A stretch of 64,000 nucleotides of DNA, taken from Ceratothoa steindachneri. Its lineage: Eukaryota > Arthropoda > Malacostraca > Isopoda > Cymothoidae. The notes beneath the pieces were generated by a model, which was given only the letters and a program-made list of their open reading frames with translations, searched no databases and was not told where the DNA came from. The stretch covers positions 50,181,473 to 50,245,472 of the forward strand of contig OZ018338.1 in NCBI GenBank assembly GCA_963969495.1. Reading direction: 5' to 3'. Below, piece after piece: positions 35,466 to 45,500 of the stretch. The position numbers and the translations under genes were made by a program. Position 1 is the stretch's first letter; every line of letters begins with the position of its first letter.

Positions 35466-36237
35466 TGAATTATTTTGTTTTGGCAATAACATCATAACTA
35501 TTCGTCAGATACTAACAAATTTGAGATCCTTAGTTTGTTTTATATTCTCTTTCGAATGATATATTTGCCAAGGTTCTTCCGTAAATTATATCAAAGTCTT
35601 GAAGGGCGTAGGGTCATTAATCAAAATACGTAAGAACTCGCGACCTTTTGGTGAGCAGACCTCGTTTTTAAAGTTTTTTTATCGTTTTGTTATTATCTAA
35701 AACTAAAGGTTCTATGAAAAAGATAATTTTCCAAATGGAAGGTTTTTGTCACATGACCTCATTTGAATATTTCACATCATAATTTAAGCATATTTTTTTA
35801 GAATTTTTGAAAAGACAAAATATATGTTGGAACATTTCACTGGAAATTGATGTTTTATTTGTTAGAATTGGATAATTGATGCCTGAATGGCTCTAGTTTA
35901 AAGTTATACATACCTGGTATATGTCGATCCTAATTTGCATTATTAAGCAGATATATTCACCCACAGCGCAGAGAGGGTTAAAATATGATATAAATGAAAA
36001 TAAATGATTGTTATTACTCGTATATCTGCCTATCATGATTAAGATTGCACATATAAACTGTTTACAATTGTCTTGAGATGGAAGTAAAAGATATCCTAAA
36101 ACAAGATTTTATGGTTGAAGTTATGGATTATTGAGCTTAAAAAGAGTCTGTATTGTTACACAATAGTGTGTTAGGATATGTTAAGTGGGCAAAATGAACT
36201 ATAATGATATTTATTAAATGATGAAAATGGCCGATCG

Positions 36238-36385
36238 GTGGTGGCCATCTTGAAAATGGTCAAAATCAAATAATTCAAGGTGGCTCCATAGTCATATTAG
36301 TTAAGAGTGGTCTAAACAGTCATCATACCAAATTTGATGCAATTACCATAAAATGCCCAATACTTTCACAGATCTGACGGACTAA
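36238..36385 (-). repeat. Right inverted repeat of the candidate large transposon
   Basis: Reverse complement matches 28682-28836. The hairpin is kept with one change: CCATCTTGAAAA (36245-36256) and TTCAAGGTGG (36274-36283). Confidence 0.72.
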
Positions 36386-36386
36386 A

Positions 36387-38929
36387 GTGTTGAAATCGGG
36401 TGTGTGAATTGCCGGGATTGGTGATAGCATCTTTGCTAACATTGGTGGTGCGGACGGACATAATTTTAGGATTTAATTGGCTAATTGAATCGATTCGGAT
36501 TTGAGGGGCAAAATCCCTTTAATAAAGTTCGGTATTTTTTTATTCGTTCTTGATTCTGTATCGGTTTCACCATTTTGTTCAATACGAGCGATGGTTGTGA
36601 CTTGACTAATTTTAGCAGTTCAATTTTATTAGCAGTTCTAGAGGCATTTTGTTCATATCTATCTTGACTACCGTTGAAATACCTCCCGAGGGATTATTTT
36701 GTCCTCTGAGTCATAGGGCTGAGGTCCCATGGATTACTCTTGGTCAATGGCTAACCACAACGGTTTATGATAGCCCTTCCTATGGGACTAGGATCATTAT
36801 TTGAATAATCATTTGACTTAATTTTAGTTTAATTTGGCAGAATTAGGTTAAGGGTATTAGTTAACCTTCATAACAAAGTGTTTGATTCTTAGTTATTGCT
36901 GCTCCACGCTTAACTAAAAGACCATTTATTGATTTAGGTTAAGATCGGTAGTTAATGTCGGTATCAGCATCTGGCGGTCTAGGCATTGAGACTCAGGATT
37001 CATTGTTTGTGGGCCTATTGTTTAATTTAAGCTCGAGATTTATTTGTTAATAATGTTTGTACTCGGTAAAGAGCGTTTGTGGGAGTTTGTTTAACGTTTT
37101 CTTTAGTCCCTCGTTTGAAACAAACCAATAATTTAGTTGGCAACACTCCTAATCTCAATTGGGTTATAGTGTATCCATCATTATTAACTTTCTGGCAAAG
37201 TTGGGTCCTTATAAACTGCGCTAATCTTATTAAGAACCTGGTTCTTCCACGTTGGTTTTTACCTCTTTCATTTAGCTGTAATTACATCGCACCCGCTTTG
37301 GGGTTATGCTCCCAAGGGGAGTTGTATGCATGGGTGCTGTTCAGAGTCTGCGATAAAGAGGAAGACGATGTGGCGCAGAGCCCTTGTCCAATCGGGAAGG
37401 AGGGTTGGGTTTAATAAATGTTACATTCCTTTTATATTGATGTTGTGGTTGAAACGTTTCATAAGAGTTAGATTTTGTGATAGGTTTTGGTTTGACCGGC
37501 TATAATGGTAGGCTTTACTAAATAAATGCTAGGGTTGAAATAAGTATCAAAGTTTCGCTTATTAAATAAATGTTTAGTTTGAATTGATCACAATAGTAAG
37601 TTACATCAATACATTTTGCGGTTAAAATGAGTCACAAAAGAGGTGTTTGCAATTAATGTTGTGGTTTATGTGTCTCTCTAATCTAGCCGAGCGCCAAAAT
37701 ATTGGGTTTTGGTGTAATCTTGTTCACCATTCTTCCATTAATTCTTCTTGATTCATTTATTGCTTAGATATTTTTATCGTTTACGATGTCCACACATCAT
37801 TGCCCAATGATGTGTGGAGGTGGCTATTCATAGCCATACTAACCAAAAACCATATTTCACAACTCATATATAACTCCTTAAGCATGAGCATTTAGGGATA
37901 TTTTTAGTGGCACTGTAATGCACCAATTCTACTCTGTCGGGGAACTGTTTGATATTGAACTTGACGTGTAGATTAAGAAGTGCACCTACACAGAAGCTAC
38001 ATGAGATGCGCTATCCTCACACACGCCACGCATGGCTCCCACTGCTTCTAAACTTTGAGCAAAATAACTCACTTAAATTTTTGAGAGAAGAGACCAAATC
38101 CAATCTACATAAATAAGAGCCGAGCGCAGCCAACCGATAAAGCGTTCCTCGATTTCTCGAGCCTTGAAACGGCGCTCAAACTTCGCTCAACGCACGAATC
38201 GTCGAACGGACGCGTGGCGCCCCCTCTGTCGCCTTACCTAAGAAGAGAGGCACAAATATTGGGCAAATGTGACGGTAATTTGCCCACTAACAAGGCCATC
38301 CACATATAAGGTTCAAAAGGGCCGGATGAGTTGATAAAGGAGAAGGATGAAATGAAGAATGTGATCAATGAAAAGGGCGAATAGGTATTAAAAATGGATT
38401 CGAACTACGGGTCTCTACCTGGCAGCCCCCAAGCCAAACCCGGCGTAAAAGGAACTTTCACCCGACAATAAACCATACTCTATGTTGATATACTTGGCAC
38501 AACCTTGGCATCAGTGCTTTCACTCAGTAATAAGGTGACTTAGAAGACATACACGTTTTCAGAAGGAGAGATAGACATAAGAGTTGAGAGATTAAAAGAG
38601 AGAAAACAAGAGAAATTGGAACTGGTATAACGAACGGGGCATTTTCAGGGGCGAAAGAGAGTAGACAGAAAAATGAAAGAGAAGAAGAATAGTGATAACG
38701 TGCAAAAAACACTGCTGTAAAGTACCTCAGCAAACTTTAGGTCTGAGGTCGAACGACTCTTCTAAACTTCCAGGAAAAGCTGGTACAAAGAAACATAAAA
38801 TCAAACGTAGCAACTATGCACCCGTGGCCCAAAAGTTGAACCTCCTAATAACTATGTTGAATATTCCTTGTAATATCTACTTATTACAATATATTCCAAC
38901 ATACTTTTGCAAAGTAAACCCCCTCCCCC
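36387..38929. other. AT-rich sequence with no recognisable gene
   Basis: The longest ORF is 111 codons on the plus strand (37079-37414), without known motifs. A perfect palindromic hairpin lies at 37790-37817 and a GC-richer patch at 38110-38240. Nothing else is recognised. Confidence 0.45.
37790..37817. repeat. Perfect 12-bp inverted repeat with 4-base loop
   Basis: CCACACATCATT (37790-37801) and AATGATGTGTGG (37806-37817) are exact reverse complements around GCCC. Confidence 0.75.
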
Positions 38930-39164
38930 CAGTAAAAACAGAAAAAATAATAAAAAAAAATTAAAAATCGTTGAAAAGAAAAGAAAATCACTAAAACAAA
39001 AGAAATTAATAACACAAAGAAAAGTAATAAACCAAGTCACTTTTTTTAAACTAATGAAACAAGAAAAACCAAAAGAAAAGACAAGAAATCATAAAAGATA
39101 CCAAATTAAATTAAAGAGAAAAACAATAACAAAAAGTAAAGCAAAAATAATCTATAGTGAAAAC

Positions 39165-39256
<92 letters not shown>
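38930..39256. repeat. A-rich low-complexity tract followed by (AT)n
   Basis: 38930-39160 is A-rich with few other bases; from 39168 to 39256 it is an AT dinucleotide run. The 133-codon ORF across it is an artefact of composition. Confidence 0.92.
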
Positions 39257-39260
<4 letters not shown>

Positions 39261-39426
39261 CGTGTGAAAATTTGGGCAGTATATTTTCATTATAGCCTGT
39301 TTTATTAAAAGCGACCGCTAGTTTCGAATTAATAATTCTTTTTTCAATCTTATCGATTTGTCTTATATTCGCCTTTTCTTCGTTTTTTTAACCTGAGGAT
39401 AAGCGTACCGAAGTTCATTGGAAATT

Positions 39427-39497
39427 CATGGCCCGGACTCGAACCCTGGTGTGCTGATTGCCGGTCAGATGCTCTCTACCGTTAAGCTACCAGGCAC
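39427..39497 (-). repeat. tRNA-like module (A- and B-box present)
   Basis: Minus strand: TAGCTTAACGG (A-box match) about 10 bases from the 5' end, then an anticodon-like stem TCTGA/TCAGC with loop CCGGCAA, then GGTTCGAGTCC (B-box match) at 39435-39445. The acceptor and T-stems do not pair well, so this is probably a tRNA pseudogene or SINE head. If it were a tRNA, the loop would place GGC (Ala) as anticodon. Confidence 0.5.
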
Positions 39498-39612
39498 AGT
39501 GACTCTACTTCGCCTAAAACGTTAACCCATCAAACCTAGTATCTCCCTAAGCTAGGGACCTCCACGGAATTTTAATACCACATCTCTTTACCCGTCAAAG
39601 TTCTCTTTCTTT

Positions 39613-39718
<106 letters not shown>

Positions 39719-39794
39719 CACATTGAAAGAGAAAACTGAATAATTTTTCCTTGCAGTAATATTTTGATTACCATTTTTTTTCGAAAAAATCCGT

Positions 39795-39890
39795 GCAGGG
39801 AAGCGATTCGAACCAGGCACACTGAGGCAGCGAGCACCGTTTTGATCACAGTTAAAAGTATGCCGTTAGTACACTATGCTACGCAGAGAA
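39795..39890 (-). repeat. Second tRNA-like module
   Basis: Minus strand: TAGCATAGTGTACTAACGG (A-box-like, about 39864-39882) and GGTTCGAATCGC (B-box-like, 39803-39814). The spacing is longer than in module one. Stems are imperfect; SINE head or pseudogene. Confidence 0.42.
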
Positions 39891-39937
39891 CCAATGTGGT
39901 TTAATGGATTCATTTTCATCATTCTCTCGCGCTACTT

Positions 39938-39940
<3 letters not shown>

Positions 39941-39985
<45 letters not shown>
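39941..39985. repeat. (AT)n microsatellite
   Basis: An AT run directly abutting the left terminal repeat of the Penelope-like element. Confidence 0.95.
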
Positions 39986-39988
<3 letters not shown>

Positions 39989-40023
39989 AGTGAAACCACT
40001 GTATAGGAGCCAAAAGTTTAATT

Positions 40024-40071
40024 TACGAGACTAGTTTCAGTATGTAGTTTAGCATACCCTCTTCAGTCGTA
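40024..40071 (-). ncRNA. Hammerhead ribozyme motif in the Penelope-like terminal repeat
   Basis: Read on the minus strand the 48 bases give stem I strand UACGA, the core CUGAAGA, stem II GGUAUG with an 8-base loop closed by CAUACU, then GAAAC, a two-base UA loop, GUC (cleavage triplet) and stem I strand UCGUA. Stem I is a perfect 5 bp; stem II is 5 pairs plus one G-U. All core residues (CUGANGA, GAAA, NUH) are present. There is one extra G between core and stem II, and helix III is minimal. Hammerheads with very short helix III are known from Penelope-like elements. Activity is not shown by sequence alone. Confidence 0.68.
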
Positions 40072-40098
40072 TACTGAGAATGCGATTTACTCAATGAT

Positions 40099-41210
40099 AT
40101 GAACATTTACGAGAAATTATCTTCCAACCCATTGAAAAATAAAACCGAGATCTTCAACAAAACTCTCACAAAATTGCTCAAACGATCCAACTCAGACTTT
40201 CTTCACCGTTTTAAACCTACCAACCAATCACTTCCCCGTATATATGGTCTGCCAAAACCCACAAAAGAGGAACGCCATACAAACTCTCGAAGTGGTTAGC
40301 CTTGTTTCTTGCTGACGCTGTTGGATTGACCTCTCCTTCACACATAATCCATTCCTCTGATTTCTTTGAAAAAGTTAGGAAAATCAACATAAAAGGAAGC
40401 CGTTTAGTAAGCTTTGATGTTGACAGCCTGTTCACTAATGTCCCAGTCAACCAAGCTCCTAACGTTCGATCTAAGGTATTATTAGATAATCAAAAATTAA
40501 ACCTCTCTCTAGGCAAAAATATAATTATAAATCTTGTTAAACTTTATGTTACTGACAATGTATTTATCAGCGATATGGCATTTTTCAATCAAAAATATGG
40601 TCTTAGCATGGGTTATCCTTTATCGCCCATATTATGTAACCTTTTATGGAACATTACTCCCTTCTGTGATTCCCCATCATACTTTTGTATGGTATAGGTA
40701 TGTAGATGATGTCATATCAATTTGGCCTGAAAATAGTTTAAACTTATTTGATAATTTCTTTAAAAAGCTTAACGACCTCCATCTCACTATCAATTTTAAA
40801 GTAGAGTGGGAAAAAGATAATTGTATATCCTTCTTGATGTAAAAATTGTTAGCCATAGACAAAATTAGCTTCACTGTGTACAGGAAACCAACCCATTCTA
40901 ACTCGTATATTCCATTTCTTTTCTCATCATGATATTAACATTAAGCGAGTCGTTGCACCAGGTATGTTTTTGAGAGCACTTAGGATATGTGACCCTTGCT
41001 TTCTAGAAGACGAGATTACATATATAACCTGCAGTTTCATTGAATTAAATTATTCCCTCCACGTGATCAATGAAAGTTTATTTAAAGCAAAACCTACTCA
41101 TTACCGTCTCAAGGATAAAAGCAAATTTAATAATACGAGGTGTCTTTCCCTCCAATTTTTCTATCTTTATATATTTCCCTACGTCCAAACCAGTGGATTA
41201 GCCAAATAAA
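40099..41210 (+). pseudogene. Penelope-like reverse transcriptase, frameshifted
   Basis: Fragments on the plus strand in order: LTKLLKRSNSDFLHRFKP, LPRIYGLPK (40230-40258), a frameshift, then THKRGTP and KWLALFLADAVG (about 40255-40320). Next come SHIIHSSDFFEKVRKINIKG and motif A VSFDVDSLFTNVPV (about 40405-40450), FFNQKYGLSMGYPLSPILCN (about 40580-40640) as motif B, a frameshift near 40660, and motif C YRYVDDVISIW (40693-40725; Penelope enzymes have YVDD here). KLNDLHLTINFKVEWEKDNC follows, and after a stop FTVYRKPTHSNSYI. At least three frameshifts or stops inactivate it. The enzyme would copy element RNA into DNA. Confidence 0.88.
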
Positions 41211-41505
41211 ACAGGTGTATATTTAATCCCGTGTGGCTCTACAAACTGTCCTTCATTTTACATTGGAGAGAACGGAATAACCTTAACAAAACGAATTTGT
41301 GAACATAATGGTGGTGCCAGATGAGACAGTACCATATCCATTATTTTTAATTATATTAGACATTTTAACCTCCAAAATGACTATTCAAAGGCACAAATCA
41401 TATATAAATGTAAAGATTTCCGTAAAAGAAAAATAGTAGAATCTATATTGATATGAGAAATTCCCAATTTTAATTTGTCAGATGAAAAAGGAAATGCAGC
41501 CCCCC
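41205..41505 (+). pseudogene. GIY-YIG endonuclease domain of the Penelope-like element
   Basis: Reads KTGVYLIPCGSTNCPSFYIG (about 41211-41270), the GVY...YIG pair, then ENGITLTKRICEHNGGAR with the usual Arg and His, a TGA stop, and KCKDFRKRKIVESILI with the likely catalytic Glu near 41437. A second TGA follows. This C-terminal endonuclease nicks target DNA for priming in Penelope-like elements. Confidence 0.85.
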
Positions 41506-41747
41506 CATTCCCGTAACCTCATCGTAAACAGCTAGGTCAACAATCTTACAGTAACATCCCCTGATTAATGACCTTTTTCCGCCGTTTTGTGTTTCTTTGT
41601 GCTTTTTCTGATCTGTACGCTATTTATAGACTTTTGTAACAATCGCATTCTCAGTATACGACTGAAACTAGTCTCGTGAATTAAACTTTTGGCTCCTATA
41701 CAGTGGTTTTACTATCATATACCATAACTCGCCATTGAGTTCTTTTA

Positions 41748-41751
<4 letters not shown>

Positions 41752-41815
<64 letters not shown>

Positions 41816-42095
41816 ATAAAACATAAAAATAAAGCAAATATATGATTTAAAAGAAAAATCAATGCAAACTTAAAAACGCAAAAAGAATCAATCATTATTA
41901 ATATTAAGTAAAAATAATCAATAAACAAAAAAAACTAATAAAACGGAAAATAAAACAGAGAAAATCCTCAACATAAATCACATAAAACAAAAAATCAATT
42001 AGAAGAAAGACGAAAATACTTAAAATAAAAAGAAACCAATAAATACCAAGAAAAACTCAATAAAAAAAGAAAATAGAGAAAAGAAAACTTTCGGA
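41752..42095. repeat. (AT)n microsatellite followed by A-rich low-complexity tract
   Basis: AT dinucleotides from 41752 to about 41810, then an A-rich tract to about 42095 that mirrors the composition of 38930-39160. Confidence 0.92.
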
Positions 42096-42202
42096 TACAA
42101 ATTTTTGACCGAATTCTACTCCCTTGCCAATAGAGGGACCGTTATCAGCCTCCTAGGGAGACAAATCCGTTTCCTGAGTTTTATCTTTGCACGAAGGGGC
42201 TT

Positions 42203-42544
42203 ATGGCCACCGGGGGAGAGATATCGTTGTTGTATTGCACGAATCGGCTTATGGCCCCCGAGATGAAGGATGTTGTTGCCTTGAACTCGAAGAGCAGACG
42301 ACCTCTACTCACCCCGCCCAGACCGCTTCGAAGATTAATGGAGAAATACTATGATCTTACAGTCTTTGGTGTAAAACACGTTAACGTTACCATGATGAGG
42401 TGTGGCCCCAATTCCTGTGGGAGTATCCTAGATGACGAGGTGAGTGTGGACGGAGGATGTTGCATGCTGAGGGAATTTTATATCACGTCCTTGCCTAAAA
42501 CAACGGTACCTAAGCCGACTAAAAAGTGGGAGTTGGATGGAGCT
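42203..42544 (+). CDS. Unidentified ORF at the left border of the 32-bp array
   Basis: An open frame from an ATG at 42203 runs about 114 codons through unique, GC-richer DNA before entering the tandem array at about 42545; the frame stays open within the array to 42667. The unique part has five Cys, four of them within CGPNSCGSILDDEVSVDGGC and CC, and no motif I can assign. The base composition differs from the A-rich tract to its left. It may be an exon, part of a repeat, or chance. No start context or partner exon supports it. Confidence 0.2.
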
Positions 42545-45500
42545 CAAACCTCACGCAGATTACATCCAGTAGGAATAGTCCCACAGAAGGATTACATCCA
42601 TGTGAGATGGTCACACACAAGGATTACATACAGAGGGGGGGTCCTTCAAAAGGATTACATCCAGTAGGGATGGTTACACACAAAGATTATATCCAGGTGG
42701 GGTGGTCCACGAAAGGATTACATCAGGTTGAGGTGGTCCCATACAATGATTAAATCCGGTTGGTATGGTCCCACATAAGGATTACATCCATGTGGGGAGG
42801 TCCCACATAAGGATTACATCCATATGGGGAGGTCCCACATACAGATTACATCCAGTGGGGATGATCGGACATAAGTATTATATCCAGGTAGGGTTGTCCC
42901 AAACAAAGATTATATCTAGGTGGAGTGGTCCAACACAATGATTTCATCAAGGTAGGGTGGTCCCACATAGGCAGTACATCATTTAGGATGGTCCCGCCAC
43001 AAGTAATACATCCAGGGAGGGTGCTCCCACACAAGGATTATATCCAGGCAAGGTGGTACCACACAAGGATTATATCTAGGTAGGATGGTCTTACACAAGG
43101 ATTATATCCAGGTAGGGTGGTCCCACACAAGGATTATATCCAGTTGGCATAGTCCCACACAAGGATTATATCCAGTTGGCATAGTCCCACACAAGGATCA
43201 TATCCAGGTAGGGTGGTCCAACATTAGAACTATATCCAGTTGGGATGGTCCCATATAAAGATTATATTGAGGCAGAATGGTGCCACACAAAGATTACATC
43301 AGGTTAGAGTGGCTTGACACAGGTATTATATGAAGATGGAGTGATCTCACATAAGGATTACATCAGGTAGGGGTGGTCCCACACAAGGAGTACATCCAGG
43401 TGGAGTTGTCCCACACAATCACTACATCAAGTTGATATGGTTCCACACAAGGATTACATCTACGTGTGGTGGTACAACACAAGGATTACCTCCAGTAGGG
43501 ATGGTCCTAAACAAGGATTACATACAACTGGGTTGGTCCAACACAAGGATTACATCCAGTTGGAAAGGTCCCACATAAGGATTATATACATGTGGAGAGG
43601 TCACTCACAAGGATTACATCCAGGTTGGGTGGTCCCCCCCAAAGATTACATCCATTGGGGATGGTTACATACAAAGAGTACATCCAGGTAGGGTGGTCCC
43701 ACACAAGGATTATATTAAGTTAATATGGTCCCACACAAGAATTCCATCAAGTTGGGTTTTTTGCACAAAAGGATTACATCCAGGTGGGGTTACCCACTAA
43801 AGGAATACATACATTTGAGATTATCCGACATAAGGACTACATAAAATTAGTATGATCCCATACAAGGATTAAATCCAGGTGGGATGGTCCTACACAAGGA
43901 AAACATCAAGTTAGGGTGGTCACACACTAAGATTATATCAAGGTGAGGTGCGTACATACAAGAATTACATCCTGTAGAGATTGTCCACACAAGGAATACA
44001 TCCAATTTGGATGCTCTCACACAAGGATTACATCCATGGAGGGTAGTCACACAAAAGGATTACATCCTGTTGGGATGCTATCACAAAAGGATTATATTCA
44101 TGTGGGGTGATCCCGTACAAGGATTTCATCAAGTTAGGATGGTCTCACATAACGATTACATTATGTTAGGATGGTCCCATAGAAGGATTACCTCTAGGTA
44201 GGAAGGTCCCACGAAAAAATTCGATCTATATTGGGTAGTCTTATAAAAGGATTATATCCAGTTGGCATGTTCCCACACAAGGATTACATTAAGTTGGGAT
44301 GGTCCCACGCATGGAATACATCAAATTGGGGTGGTCCCACACAAGGATTACATCCAGGTCGGTTAAACCCAGAAAAGTGTGACCTCCAGTTGAGGTGGTC
44401 CCACACAAGGATTAGGCATAGGTGGAGTGGTCCCACACAAGGATTAAATTCGGTTAGCATGGTCCCACACAAGGAATACACCTGGTTAGGATGGTTCCAA
44501 ACAGGGATTACCCAGGAGCGTTACATTTAATTGGGTTGGCCCCACACAACGATTATATCCAGTGGGTTTGTTCCCCACAGGACTAACTACATCAAAGTGG
44601 CATACTCCTACACAAGGATTACATCCACGTGTGGTGGGGCGACACAAGGATTACGTTCGGATGGGATGGTCCCACACAAGAATTACATCTAACTCCGTTG
44701 GTCCAACACAAGGATTACATCCAGTTAAGATGGTCACACACAATGAATACATCTAGGAGGGGTGGTCCCAAAGAAGGATTACATCCAGTTGGGATGGTTC
44801 CACTCAAGCATTCCAACTAGTTAGCATTTTCCTACACAAGGATTATATTGAGGTGGCATTGTCCCACACAAGGACTACATCCGGTTGGATTGATCCTATA
44901 CAAGGATTACATCCAGGTAGAGTAATCCCATAAATAGATTATGTCAGGTGGGATTGTCCCACACAATTATTGCATCAATTTAGGATAGTCCCACTCAAGG
45001 ATTACATCTAGGTGTGGTGGTCGCACACAAAGATTACCTCTAGTTGCGATGGTCCTATATAAGGATTACATCCAGCTGGGATAGTCCCAAAAATGAGTAC
45101 ATCCAGTTGAGATGGTCCCACACAAGGATTTCATCATGGTGCGGTGCTCTCACACAAAGATTACATCTCGTAGGGATGGTCTCCCTCAAGGATCACATTC
45201 AGGTGGGATGGGCCCACACAAGGTTTATATTCAGTTAATATGGTCCAACAAAAGGATTACATCCATTCTGGAGTCTCTCAGAAATGTTACTTCCAGGTTA
45301 GGTGGTACCCTAGAAGGATAACATCCATTTAGCATTGTCCCACACAAGGATTACATCCAGGTAGCGTAGTCGCAGAAAAGGATTACCTCCAGTTGGGATG
45401 GTCCCTCAGAAGTATTCGATCCATTTAGGGTGGTTCTAAACAAGTATTATATCTAGTTTGTATCGTCCCAAACAAGGATTACATCCAGTTGGGATGGTCA

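Larger units (their letters stand above)
34636..35977. mobile_element. Non-autonomous piggyBac-like insertion with TTAA duplication
   Basis: Bounded by TTAA at 34632-34635 and 35978-35981. The left end starts CCCGTCTGCGGCTG and the right end, read inward, starts CCCTCTCTGCGCTG; further in, both have an AATTAG block. TTAA duplication with CCC termini is the piggyBac superfamily signature. The 1342-bp interior holds no transposase, only a (GGTC)n run and a long degenerate CCTACACCACCA array. It is nested in the larger candidate transposon. TIR identity is only moderate. Confidence 0.58.
28681..36386 (+). mobile_element. Candidate large transposon bounded by hairpin-bearing inverted repeats
   Basis: An about 150-bp sequence at 28682-28836 recurs inverted at 36238-36385. 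Both outer ends read TAGTCCG(G/T)CAGATCTGTGA inward, and both inner ends finish TTTTCAAGATGGCC(G/A)CC. Between them lies a single degraded plus-strand gene of about 4.8 kb for a multi-domain protein, plus a nested piggyBac-like insertion. The bases just outside are AAG on both sides, which could be a 3-bp target duplication but is short enough to be chance. That this is a mobile element is my inference from the inverted repeats. The encoded protein resembles uncharacterised proteins I recall from cnidarian and arthropod genomes. Exact ends are uncertain. Confidence 0.5.
39984..41722 (+). mobile_element. Penelope-like retroelement with inverted terminal repeats
   Basis: The left end (39984-40092) and the reverse complement of the right end (41640-41722) are nearly identical. 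Both carry CCACTGTATAGGAGCCAAAA, GTTTAATT(T/C)ACGAGACTAG and GTATACTGAGAATGCGATT. The right copy lacks about 26 bp that the left copy holds. Between them are RT and GIY-YIG coding fragments. Inverted terminal repeats and insertion at AT-rich sites are typical of Penelope-like elements. At about 1.74 kb the element is short, and its RT lacks the usual N-terminal region. Confidence 0.88.

Noticed and set aside
37079..37414. 111-codon plus-strand ORF
   Set aside because: No known motif; hydrophobic patches scattered without a clear membrane pattern; isolated in AT-rich DNA.
38405..38455. B-box-like GTTCGAATCC on the minus strand suggesting a third tRNA-like module
   Set aside because: No matching A-box at the right distance and no anticodon-like stem.
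38907..39308. 133-codon Lys-rich then Tyr/Ile-repeat ORF
   Set aside because: Pure low-complexity: A-rich tract followed by (AT)n.
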